Source: Folioceros fuciformis (Eukaryota > Anthocerotophyta > Anthocerotopsida > Anthocerotales). Taken from it: 64,000 nucleotides of DNA. Location: positions 63,304-127,303 of the forward strand of contig JBNGIO010006248.1 in the NCBI GenBank assembly GCA_049999805.1. Direction: 5' to 3'. The translations under genes were made by a program, and so were the position numbers. Below are positions 1-10,530 of the stretch, one piece after another. The notes beneath the pieces were generated by a model, which had not been told where the DNA came from, made no database searches, and worked only from the letters and a program-made list of their open reading frames with translations. The number at the start of each line of letters is the position of its first letter. Positions within the stretch are counted from its first letter, which is position 1.

Positions 1-457
1 GCAGATGGAGGTATTGGTTCAGTCAGTCCTGGAAGCTGCTCTCCAAGTACACATGCCTCCTCCTCAAGAAGAAGACTTCAGCAAGGTGACTTTGAGTGAA
101 CATCTTTCATCGGTCGTGAATTAATTTCCTGCTAAACGCTCACAGGACCCATCGGCGAATGAATCTTGCAGGTTTTAAGGTCGCCAATGCCAGGGTCCCT
201 TATTTCTGTGTCAGTCATTGCAGGGCAACAGGTGAATGACAGACAACATGGAATCCTACTTTTCAATTTCTTTCATCCTTTGCAGGTGGCTGAACAGTTT
301 CGATTTGCAGGTTGTGCCTGGGGACGAACTAGCTGTGATAGAGGCGATGAAGATGCGAAACGTTTTGCGAGCCGAAAACGAGGCTGTGGTTAAGACAGTC
401 TGCAAGTTGCCCGGTGTAACACTGGCCGCAGATGATGTGATACTGGAATATGAGTAG
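1..457 (+). CDS. PCCA: Biotin carboxyl carrier end of propionyl-CoA carboxylase alpha (3' part only)
   Basis: Three exons can be joined without frame conflict: about 5-85, 172-231 and 311-457, ending at TAG 455-457. The introns are 86 and 79 bases. The joined peptide is a biotinyl domain: an LRSPMPG strand near its start, then the biotin attachment motif EAMKM, whose lysine carries biotin. The residues after it (RNVLRAE, then a GDTV-like turn and a DVILEYE end) match the alpha subunit of propionyl-CoA carboxylase better than methylcrotonyl-CoA carboxylase, which usually has EAMKMEH. That enzyme carboxylates propionyl-CoA to methylmalonyl-CoA in mitochondria. The biotin carboxylase domain lies before the window, so the choice between the two enzymes rests on this C-terminus alone. 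Confidence 0.75.
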
Positions 458-648
458 CCCGTCTCTGCAATAGAAGACTCAGTTGTCTTGGAAACGGAAA
501 ATGTAGCGGTCGGAACGAACCGAAATACTCCTGTTTAGTTGTATAAATTACTGGTCATACCTACTTTCTCCAAACAATTTGTCAAAAAGGTAGACAGTGA
601 AGCCATGTACAAGACACGGAGTTGATCTATCAACGACTCTTTCCCTAT

Positions 649-1641
649 CTATCGATATTGCTTAGGCAATCGGTACCCAGTAATCACTTTCTTGTCCGTA
701 AACATTCGGCCTGTGACAGGCATCACGTTCCAGTACAGGGTTAAGTTAAACTCCAAGCCTCGTAGATTGTTACCCTGTAAGCAAGGCAGATGACGTCCAT
801 CAGCTGAGAACTGCCTTCAACAACTCAACGTGGACAAAAGTATGAATGAATTAATCAATCAATCAAACCTGATCAACAAAAGGATATTTGGTCCTTGTTC
901 GCCGCAAAATCTTGGCATCTTCTTTCTTCTCTACGATGGCGTCCCAGAGACTAATCTGAACACGGAAGGCGTAGGCATTTTCAGCACTCAACCAAGTCGA
1001 CCATGCCCTCATGACTCCTACATTGAGTCAGCCTACCTGGTTGAAAGGATTATCTGGCGTCTCATACTCTGCAGCGAGAAAAACAAAGAGCTGAAAACAC
1101 ACACAAACACTCAAACCCTTGAGATAAAACACTTGTTAGTTTTCCGCGACCGAACAAGATACAAGTACAGTACACGCAACCTGCTTCGTGTTCCAGGTGA
1201 AAACCGACTGCAGATCGGCTGAGATGCTCAGAATCAGCCTCGCCTGCAAGCTTACCAGCTCAGCATCCTTGCAATTCAAGAATAACCAGCACGAAGTTAC
1301 ATGTCACGTGAGAATGCCTCACCTCGTCATTCCCTCCTGGCAGTTTGAGAAAGGACTCAACCCCTAGTATCTGCAACAGCGATTCAGGCTAAATCGTGGG
1401 CAACTCCTGCACAACTACTGAGCTAAGGCTTCCCAATTGGCAAACTCAAAGCAGGCTTCAAAGCGCACACAATCCACACCAACGTTGCAATTGCATCTGG
1501 TTCTGGTATGCGCACCTGCACTTCCGCCGAGGGTTCAGCACGATGAAACGAATCCGTCACCGAGGCGAGCGCGCAGAGAATGGCAAGAATCGTGATGCCG
1601 AACGTGACTACCGCATTGGCTCTGAACAACAGGGAATGCAT
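649..1641 (-). CDS. SPCS3: Signal peptidase complex subunit 3 (SPC22/23)
   Basis: Six exons on the minus strand join in phase 0: 1641-1516, 1370-1323, 1243-1181, 1090-1037, 955-869 and 774-649. They give 167 residues, the usual length of the family. The product starts [14 protein letters not shown], then a single hydrophobic membrane anchor (about residues 10-27), so a type II protein of the ER membrane with a lumenal C-terminus. Recognisable family blocks are [50 protein letters not shown] and the ending [12 protein letters not shown]3 is a non-catalytic but essential subunit of the complex that removes signal peptides. Its start lies 287 bases from the MED7 start on the other strand, so the two may share a promoter region. 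Confidence 0.93.
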
Positions 1642-1928
1642 CTTGCCAACGGAGACCGCAGCACCCGCTGTTGCCTCTTCATGCCATTATAGGGGCCTCA
1701 ACGCCCCTTTAATGTTTCGATTAACAGCTAAACTAGTTTCAGGCAAGGGTAGGTCAACTAGCCTCCAAATCACGGGCCGGGCTTGATGGGATCAGGTTGC
1801 ACCCAGACCTTCTGCTTGGAGCCGGTTCCTCGGTCTGTACCAGAATGCGGCAAGGCAGGCGGCGGAGGTTTTGGCATCTCGAATGCAGTCGGTCGCTTTG
1901 CGTTTAACATCTGGCTGATCGGCGCAGA

Positions 1929-2520
1929 ATGAAAGGATGTACGCTGACTCCGGATCACCGGAAGGAATTGAAGCAATTGAATAGCGAATTGATGCTCAAC
2001 ATGCTGGAGCTGGCGGAGATTCTGGTTAAGAGACCGTCGCAGTATGCACGGAGGGTGGAAGATATGTCCTTGTTTCTGAGGAACATGAATCATCTTTTGA
2101 ACTCCCTGCGGCCGCATCAGGTGTGTACTTTTGTCGACGGTGGATACCTGGATGCCTTGTTTGTGTGCGTCTGAGGAAAGCGCAAAGTGATCCAAACTTG
2201 GGATCTGGCCAGGCACGATCTACCATGATTCAGATGCTGGAGTCACAGATAAAGCGTCGGAAGGAAGCTGTAGAGGATATTCGTAGGTAATGGACTTGAT
2301 TGTTGTTGTTGTTGTTTTTCTTTTTTGGGAAGGAAATGGAAGAACAGTCTTAGCAAACTGGAGTATTTTCAGGAGAAGGCAGGAGACTCGGTTGTTGCTG
2401 CAAGAGTCGGAGTCCATGATTCGAGGTTATGTGGACGACAAACAGATCACTGTGGCTTCCTTGCCTGTGCCGATGGACTTCAGCACGAACAAGAGGGGGG
2501 GATCGGGGGCACACGTTTGA
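1929..2520 (+). CDS. MED7: Mediator complex subunit 7 (N-terminus not found)
   Basis: Exons 1929-2120, 2213-2286 and 2373-2520 join to a 137-residue reading frame. The family signature is clear: a helix ending in RPSQYARRVEDMSLF, then NHLLNSLRPHQ at the first splice site, ESQIKRRKEAVEDIRR across the second and third exons, and a final LLLQESESMI helix. MED7 pairs with MED21 in the middle module of Mediator, the nuclear bridge between transcription factors and RNA polymerase II. Family members normally begin with a proline-rich stretch and about 60 further residues that I cannot find upstream. ATG 1929 is therefore a provisional start; the GCGCAG at about 1922-1927 could equally be an acceptor for a missing first exon. 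Confidence 0.85.
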
Positions 2521-2745
2521 AACGTCTTAGACGGTCTGTGTTTTGGCCGAGGAAAAAAAAATGTTGTTGGAGCGCTCGGCTAGACGAAGTCTCGATTGCG
2601 TTTTAGGGTGTTTGTAGTTTAGGGTCTAGGTTGTGTCGTCGATCTTTATTAGTGTGAAGTGGAGGTGTCTGGAGAAGCCCTAACAATTGTAGGGCCCTGC
2701 TTGTTGTCGCGACTGGCATGAGGTGGTCTGGGGTCTTTTGTCGCT

Positions 2746-4062
2746 ATGTCGGATGAGGTACAGAGTCGGAAGAGGCGGAAGACCCAGCCGCCAAGACGAT
2801 CTATATGCACGGACCAGCAGGAGGGGTGTTTGCTGCTCAGCACACTGCCGGAAGATTTGGTGACGGTCGTGTTGTCTAGACTGGCTTTTCACGACCGTGT
2901 TCGGTGCCGCTCCGTCTGCCGCAAATGGAATACGCTAATCAGCAGTCCAACATTCAAGACCCTGTGTGCGCATTTGCCTATGGCGGCCGGGGATATTCAT
3001 TTCCCTGTAATCGGCAAGGGCAGGGTTTGGTTTGGATTCGACATGGTTTGGCAGAAGTGGAGGAGGATGCCGTCCCTGACCTTCCTTCCTGTGGACCCTT
3101 GCCAACTGGGAAAGCAGGGTTTCTGCATCTTGTCCAGCCACAGGGGCCTGCTATGCGTGCGTCATGTGCAGGGGAGGGATAAGCAGTCCATTTTTGTCTG
3201 CAATCCGATGACGAAAACCTACAAGGCGCTGCCGGCAATGCAGGGATGCAGGCGTCCCGGGGCTGTGCACCTCCAGGTCGCTGAGGATGGCAAGTCCTAC
3301 AGCTTGGTTGCGGTCACTTGCGGCCAGCACACGAGCGCGCCGATGCCAGACGCAGGTATGTACGCGCTGTCCATCCGCTTCAGAGGCTTGGGCAGAATTC
3401 GATTTTCGGGGAATAGGTAGGTTGTGATGGTGTCTGAAGCTCAGGGTTGTGTGGCAGACTATGGGCTAGCTAGGGTGGAAGTTTATGACTCAATTTCCGG
3501 CATATGGACTTTACTTCCCAGCAGCGGAATGCCAACACCGGGCATGCTGTCTGCGAACCCGGCGCAGAGCGTGTTGCATAATGGGTTCGTGTACTTCTTG
3601 GCATACCATCGCATCAACGAGCGTTGGAGCCAGACCTGTCTCGTAGGATACCACCCTGGCCGGCGCTCCTGGACTAGACCTTGTGTTGTGCCGGACTCTT
3701 GTAACGGGCCGCTGCTGTTGGTGTGCGGTGGAGAGGTGATGCTACTGCAGGCGAACAAGCTGCACATCGGGCAACCCTTGGACATATACCGACTTGAAGA
3801 GAAAGCGGGCAGATGGACTTTGGAGACTAAAACACCAACTCTTCATACACCCGGTTGTCCACTAAGCGAGTGGGACAGATTCAGCGTGGTTGCGCATGAG
3901 CACTTTATCTGCCTCACTACTCTCACGTCCAGGCAAGTGGTGGTATATGATTCTCGTAGCAGATTATGGGAGAGTTGGCCCAAGTTCCCATGCACTTGGA
4001 CGTCTGGCTTCTACAATCCTCCGTCTATGACATACGAGTATGGTGCTACCACGAGAGTCTGA
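2746..4062 (+). CDS. F-box/kelch-repeat protein
   Basis: Two exons, 2746-3355 and 3440-4062, give about 410 residues. The 84-base intron starts GTATGT and ends GAAG; it removes an in-frame TAG at 3418-3420 and keeps the frame, so the stop is intronic rather than a break. An F-box lies at about residues 33-72 (LPEDLVTVVLSRL, then CRSVCRKWNTLISSPTF), and the N-terminus has a basic patch (SRKRRKTQPPRR). The rest resembles plant F-box-associated/kelch beta-propellers, with repeated blocks such as IFVCNPMTKTYKALP, EVYDSISGIWTLLPS and VVYDSRSRLWESWP. Such proteins are substrate receptors of SCF ubiquitin ligases. The substrate cannot be read from sequence. Confidence 0.85.
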
Positions 4063-4385
4063 TATCAGAGGGTACTATTCTGGATATGCTCTCAATTTTT
4101 TCTGTACATAGTGGTGCAGCTGAATGTATTTGGGCGTGTGGGAGTAAAGCGCTATCACAATGGAGGGAGACGCCCTCTCTGGCCGAGTGCGTCCTAGCCT
4201 TTGTATCTGCTGCATCCAGACTTCTATCACCTCCTCCAGACAAAGATGTGCAGACTTAATGACAAAAAATGGTGCTCACGCTGTGCGTGGCCCGAACAGT
4301 TACTTGTACTCAGGCACCACAAGACCTAACTCGTGACGCCGGGTTTAAGGCCTAAATCAGATATTACCATAGCTTTACCTCGTCT

Positions 4386-5805
4386 CTAGTAATATATGGT
4401 CCGGGTGCGATGATGCGGAGGCATGTCTTCTGTTGTCTCTAATATTCCGGAGGACCAAAGCCACCAGTCGAGGTGTACGCTGAGAACCTGCGCAGACAGT
4501 CTGTGAGCACAAAATAAATAACGACAAAGGCGACTACGGGCCACACCGACTTGCTCCCACCTCTTTCCTGGCTCTGGCTCGGAGTTGCTCCCGAAGCTTT
4601 TCGACAGCTGTAATGGTGCACGCACGAATTTCCACCTCCTCCTCCGAGCCCGAGGCGATTTCTTGCTGCTCATCCACTGTCCTGGCAAGTGATGAGCTGA
4701 AGGTGAGTACTCCCCAATGCCTTAGAACAGCGGGCACCACGTAGTCAGCAAACATAGTTATCGATGCCATGTCTTCGAATCGGCCGAGGTCCTCTCCGTT
4801 GAAAGCACCCCACACATCGGCGACAAAAATTTGGGCCCTTTTGTACAGAAAGATCTGATGTCCCTTGTAAACGCAGTGGTCTCTGAAACCTGCGTAAGCG
4901 GCAAGCGGCAACGTCAGCGTGTCCCGCAGATCCATAGGCAGGGTGCGACTCAGATTAAATGCCTCGTACCAGGAAAGTGCTGCGTGACAAGATGAACGAG
5001 TGTCACCGCAGATTGTTTGGCAGCAGCCACAAGGTTAGCTGCTTGGCCGTTGAAGCTCATTTCTAGTTCTGCTCCCAGCTGTCACAGATAAACATCAGAG
5101 TGAGCGATTGTTGTTGCAAGCACAAGGTAAGACAGAAGTTGCGAGCAAAAAGTGAGTAAGACGTTGTGTCTTCACCTCATTCAGAAGGCGAGCCCGCTCG
5201 TCTTCTAGAGGAAGGGGGCGAGGCCACTGAATCAACTCTCGCAACTTAGGACCTGCAGAACAACTGTCAAAACCCTCGGAAGTCGCGCAGCATGATACGA
5301 AGTTGACTGATACGGAGCTCACCGGTATAAGCTTGCAAAACACCAGCCTCCAACACAGTGGGGTCGTTCTTCAAGGCATTGGTTAATCCAGCAGCAAGAT
5401 GGTCGTATTGCAAATCGGGATCTGAAACCGAAAAATGACCTTACGGATGACGTGAAAAGCATTCGCACAGCTGCTGCATCGATGGACTGGGAGACGTGAA
5501 GTACCAGGCCAAAAGCAGAAGTTGAGAGCATCAAGCACCAGCAAGTACTGCGCGGTAAGCGGGCCTCCATCAAAATAGTGGATGCCTTCGAAGTCCCACT
5601 TCACATTGGGAACTTGATAACCAATATGCTCTGCAATCTTCTCAATCCCTGCGAGCAACAGCATTCCCGCTTCAGTGGCCTTCCTACACGGAAAAGTGCA
5701 CTTGCTGCTTGCAGTGTAACACTTCATACCCTCAAGATTGATGGAGACATGTGATGCATGGCTGGCAACCCATTCCGAAGTTGCACGGACAACGTCCACA
5801 CCCAT
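4386..5805 (-). CDS. QNG1: Queuosine 5'-phosphate N-glycosylase (DUF2419)
   Basis: Seven exons: 5805-5730, 5648-5505, 5421-5323, 5252-5176, 5078-4970, 4889-4561 and 4487-4386. They total 936 bases (311 residues), the normal family length. Conserved blocks: INLEGIEKIAEHIG across the first intron, VKWDFEGIHYFDGGP, YLLVLDALNFCFWP, WPRPLPLEDERARLL, HFPGFRDHCVYKG, LYKRAQIFVADVWGAF, TMFADYVVPAVLRHWG and SEEEVEIRACTI. The last exon supplies VLSVHLDWWLWSSG, the usual C-terminus. The enzyme releases queuine base from queuosine monophosphate so that imported or recycled queuine can be used for tRNA wobble modification. An in-frame ATG farther upstream (5892) would add 29 residues, but homology begins near 5805. 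Confidence 0.9.
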
Positions 5806-5892
5806 GACGCCAGGTCGAATTGGATTCACCTTCTGAAACAACATTGTGAGGAACATACGTGAGATGAACTCAGCATTTCGTTTACTCTCCAC

Positions 5893-6609
5893 GTACTCCC
5901 CATAGCATGTTGTAATTGCGTGACAACTTAAGAAACCATGGAGAACATTGCGGTAGACTTTTCAGGAGATTCCTACAATAAAATACCCAGCAGTTAAGTC
6001 GCCACCTCTGTGGATAACATCCGAAAGAAGCTCTCCCCTTTAGCGTCTTGCCTCTGCAACTGCAAAGAAGGGACGTAGTTGCAAGTCCAGACAGAAAACC
6101 AAAACAAACATGAACAGACTATGGTTTGGTTTCCAGGGCTAAGTCTCGTATCCCCGATTTCTTTCCCCCACGGCGAGCACAGAAAACATGCTGCAGCTTT
6201 TCGCAAGAAACCACGAAACAGACTGCACCACAAGCGGCCCCGCACCTTCCACCGCGCCACTCACAACGCAGATGCCGCCGCACTCGGCAGAATCCGAGTG
6301 GAGCCGTTTCTTTGGAAAAAAAACGTGTATCGGCTCAGACAGGAAAAGGTTCGGTACCTGGTACGGACCAGCGCACGTTTTCGGTGGAGGAGAATGTTGG
6401 GGACCAGGGAACAGACAGTCCTTAAGTTGTGAGGACCGAGAAAAGGGCGCAACATCCAGCAGTACAGGCTCTTGGGCTTCCTCGTTTGTACAGATGTACT
6501 GTACATAGGAAAGGGATGCTATCTTGAAGAAGAAGACGATGCTTTAGAAGGCGAGGAAAGATACCGCTTAAATTAGATGTAGACGAAAGGTATGACGTAC
6601 ACAATGTGC
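5893..6609. other. Intergenic between QNG1 and the amylase
   Basis: No exon or ORF here resembles a known family. Several overlapping short ORFs occur on both strands with no coherent motif. It probably holds the 5' leader and promoter of QNG1 on one side and the 3' UTR of the amylase on the other. Confidence 0.4.
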
Positions 6610-9374
6610 TCATTTCTCCCACACTGCATAACTTTCTCCAGAAGTTGCTACTTTCCACTCAGCTCCAGGACTCCAGCTGCCCTCCCCTAGTTTCATGCAC
6701 AGGTTACCTCCTATTGCTGCTGCATAGAGCTCAGCATTTGCTTCGTAAATTACAACTGGGGACCTGCTATGGATGTCACACCGTCTTCTAACAGAGATCT
6801 GCACACCGTGTGTTGAAGCAACAGTGAGTGTAAACAAGGATGGTACATTCGGAATGAGAAAAGGAGGGCCAAGAAAGCTGGGTACCAGAGTTCCAATGGC
6901 CGTGCAAATCTCGTTACCCCACAGGAAGATGTGATCATAGAAAACAGTAGGTTGTCCTGGATGTGTCAATATGTAGGCGTAACCCTGCAGATGTAAGACA
7001 GAAGACCAACGATGGAGAAGGCTGCTTGACATTAAAACAGACTGTTCGAGAGGAGGGAGAGGACCAAACCTGCATAACATGTTCACTCGGGAATGGCCAG
7101 TGGGCCTGTGACAGAGAGAACGATAAGGTGAATAACAGGGTGGCTTGTTTATAAGCAAGGGGGGAGGGGGGCCAAGTTTACGGAGGTAAACACATAACCT
7201 GAGAGGAGCCTGTGTCGTGATTGTCTACAAATGTTACAGCTCTGGAGGGCCACATACCCAGAACACCAGATGGGCGACTTTTACTGTCTCGAAGTCGCCA
7301 CCATTCCTTCTTGGCCACAGCTTCCTGGACAAACTTGGAGCAGTTAGCAACTTGCCTCAGAACTGATGAGAACGTAACATTCATACTCCTGCTCATACCT
7401 GCAGAATAGCTTTTGTCGTGAAATCAAAGGCTGAAGCTAGGCCACCAGTGCCATCTATCCAGTCAACAATTCTCTGCCGATGGCTGTCTGTCACCGTCAT
7501 CACACTTCAGCAGATATGTCAGCGGCAAATATAAGTCGCACGTTGTTCGTGAGGTAAAGAGCTAGACCTGTTTGACACATCATTGGAGAGAGTGCTCAAC
7601 CGAATGGCACTGTACCTTGATCAGCATCGAGTACAAACTCCGGGCCAATATAGCTACACGAATCCCAGTACTCCCCAACAGAAAACTGTGGATTTGAAGC
7701 CTCGATATACCCCTTGACATACCCTGGACTGTACCTGCTGGCCGCCAATCGGAAATCACGGACAAGCCCCGAGGTTCCAGAACATGCAAAACCACATATG
7801 GTGCTTACCCTTTGGCATAGTCAAACCGGAAAGAGTCGTATCCTACATCCTTGATTAGCCATCGGAGCCATCCTCCAAGGTCATCCCGAACAAACTTCTG
7901 AGTGTGATCGATATTGGGAACTCCTTCAAAAACCACCCCGGTGCTGGGATTACCCTGTTCGTTGAAATACACCCGGATATAAGGCATATACAAAAGGAAA
8001 AGCCTTTCAGCACCATGGAACATGTTTTCGAGAACCCACCAGCCCACCAGTGTCACTTGTTACAGCATGCTCATCCCAAGGTAAAGACATTCCATCATAT
8101 CTATTGTAAATACCCCCGACACCTTGTGTGCTCCCAATACGATGATTGATCACTATGTCTGCTATGGCGTGGACACCATGCTCTTTCATTCTCTGCAGCA
8201 AACTCCTCAGCTCGATTTCAGTGCCATACGCTGAGTTCAGAGCGTAAAAATCTCGAGGGAGGTAACCTAGTCATGTGACGGGAGCAAAAGATTACCAAGC
8301 TGTGAATCAGATATAGGAGCCAACTTGAAACCCTGTAAACCCACCTTCTGGAGCGAAGGATTCAGAGCTAGGCGGAAGCCACATGGAAGTAAAACCCATA
8401 GCAGCAAGCCGTGGGATTTCCTCCGACAGATGCACCCACCAGGCCTTGTTATGAGACTCCCAGTTGAAGCCCTGTCCGACAGATAGGTCGATTAACAGTT
8501 CCAGACACAAAAATTAAATATGTAGACATTATTCTCCCTGATCCTTAACCTACGTACCTGCAAAATGACTTCCCTTCCCCTAGATGTAATTGTTTCTCCT
8601 GATGCAAAGCTCCAGATCCGTCAGCTCAACCTCTTGCAGCAAAATACGGGATATCAAAGAAGCACGGATAGCCAGACATTCGCTTCACTTTCACCTGATG
8701 GCAAAGTTTTCTCTTCATCGTTTCCTGATGTGGCCTATGATTGACACAAATCCAAAAGTCCACCGTTTAGAGACAGGACCTCCACACCAAACCAATAGAA
8801 GTACTGATCACGTAACCACTGTATGCAGTTTAGAAAGCACAACCAGATTCTCGTTGTTTCCCTCAGGTGTTCGAGAGCTCAAAGCTTCTACCTATCGACA
8901 CCGAGAATTACCGATTAGCTTCATCATCCGGAGCCTCAAATGGAGATCCAGAATTGAACCGAAAACGTCTCCGAAAAATTAGCCTAAACCCCTCAATCTC
9001 TCAGGACGCAACCAGCTTGGCCATAGTGTTCGAGGGGATTGCCTGCAGCGAAGACTCAGAAGTAGGAAGAATTTCTCCTAGACTAGCCCCCTCCGGGTGA
9101 TCACCCTGCTGCGTGCTCTCTGCTGCACCATCGTGCTGAGGCACATAGATGTGATGTAAGCTCAATTTGAGCATGCGCTCTTCGGAAAAGGCCGATCTGT
9201 GCAGGAAGGGAAAGCTCACAGCTGTACAACCTCATTGCCACACTTCATAGCAGAGAAGAAATGCATCAGCACATCGCCTATCCAAATTGCAATGATTGCA
9301 GGTGGTCCGACTTACCTGCAGACACAGCCAGCAGATCGAAGCTCCATTGCAGCGGAACTCAAGATCGTGGACAT
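6610..9374 (-). CDS. Alpha-amylase, AMY2-like catalytic domain with N-terminal extension
   Basis: A GH13 alpha-amylase read through eleven well-phased exons: 8734-8695, 8598-8558, 8471-8345, 8266-8040, 7954-7809, 7734-7616, 7487-7399, 7324-7199, 7105-7070, 6984-6886 and 6798-6610. Diagnostic blocks are [46 protein letters not shown] with the nucleophile Asp, [12 protein letters not shown] with the acid/base Glu, [25 protein letters not shown] and a C-terminal beta domain ending [16 protein letters not shown] and [15 protein letters not shown] resemble the AMY2 group, cytosolic in Arabidopsis. Upstream, likely exons at 9374-9317 and about 9200-9100 would add a serine/alanine-rich start ([16 protein letters not shown]) that could be a transit peptide. 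Joins between about 9100 and 8734 are not resolved. The enzyme cleaves internal alpha-1,4 bonds in starch-like glucans. Confidence 0.88.
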
Positions 9375-9449
9375 CGTACGCGCGGGGGGTACACACAAAC
9401 AACCTCGGGTAACCTTCTAGCAAGCATTCTAATATAAAAGTTCCCCGGC

Positions 9450-9785
9450 TTAAAGGCTACTAAGTTGTTGGTTACGACGTGTGGCAATTTGATGCCGTAG
9501 GTGGGAAAGACGCGTGCACGTCCAGGAATAGATTCCAATTGATTCCATTATAAGCTCGACGAGAAAGTAGGTACATCGGCGAGGCTGCCATCCTCGAAGT
9601 TTAACGAGGACAGCATGACAGCATTTAACAACTTCGAAATTGTCCAGAAACACTGCGGGAGATTTCACTTCTCGTGGAGTCGGCACTCCAGCTGAATCTG
9701 GGAGCACCAAGCAGGACCTAGGAGCCCTACTACCTTCAACATGACCCGACGAACTCATCAGATGACATCGACTTTCCATGTGCAT
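9450..9785 (-). other. ORF upstream of the amylase, significance unclear
   Basis: An open frame of 111 codons lies on the amylase strand upstream of its probable first exon. Within it, in another frame, an ATG near 9591 opens a short serine- and arginine-bearing peptide with a possible GTAACC donor. It may be an alternative first exon or leader of the amylase gene, or chance. I recognise no family. Confidence 0.2.
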
Positions 9786-10022
9786 ATGCTATGAGCCCTG
9801 CTTCCAAACACAGTTCAAATGTGTCAACTCTTGGGGACTAGAAGTGTCGGCTCTCACTCAATACAGCTGCGATCTAAGAAGGCGGATAAAATACAATCAG
9901 CAGACATAACCTACCACAATAACCCTTACATTTTCAGACGTAATCGGGAATGGGAGGGGAGTCCATCATCCGTCTGCAAGGAACCTTTGCAACTTACCTT
10001 GCCTCGATGCAATGAAGGACCG

Positions 10023-10430
10023 TCAAGCCAATGACATTCCACCAGCTGTGCAGTAATGCGCATACTTGACTCCTTCACATACTGACTCTGCTTCCACTTT
10101 GTCGTTACCAGTGTCAGAGATAGACGCCTCCCTGGGCAGAGGATTGCGAGCCTTTCCAACTTGAGATAATACCAGGTTAAAAGCCTCCACACCCAGGCCA
10201 TCCAAGTCCGCCCTGATGTAAAAGCCAATTAACTCCTGGGCAACCCACGGGCCTCAGAGAGAAATTGCAACATGATGGAACAGCAGCACCTGCTGCACCA
10301 ACTAACGCATGACCAGCCAAGCTCGCATTCCTAGAATGGCGTAACAGCGGCTTCATGTTACCTCTCCGCCCATGCAGGCAATGAGCTGTAAAATGAGCCG
10401 AATTTCCACATGAACCTGTAACGTAACACA
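10023..10430 (-). CDS. Unidentified small gene or exons downstream of MFAP1
   Basis: Two exon-like segments on the minus strand are bounded by good splice sites. About 10416-10363 follows TTACAG and precedes GTAACA. About 10252-10110 follows CTCTGAG and precedes GTAACG. The second reads PWVAQELIGFYIRADLDG and then LGVEAFNLVLSQVGK, which looks like a folded helical protein rather than random translation. The frame ends TAGGMSLA with TGA 10025-10023, whether or not a 66-base intron before it is removed. No family is recognised and the start is not found. MFAP1 ends only 100 bases upstream, so this could also be an alternative 3' extension of that transcript. Confidence 0.35.
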
Positions 10431-10530
10431 GTAACACCCGCAATCACGAGAAAGTTGCTGGAATCTTGCATTTTTAGCAGAATCATACAGGAGATTTCGC
10501 GAAAAGGTCCTTCTCCTCCTGCAAGGGGGG

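Noticed and set aside
1770-2216. Minus-strand frame of 148 codons with a PPPP stretch
   Set aside because: It runs antisense through MED7 exons and introns and has no family resemblance.
3418-3420. In-frame stop in the F-box gene, suggesting a pseudogene
   Set aside because: It lies inside an 84-base intron with good splice sites whose removal keeps the frame.
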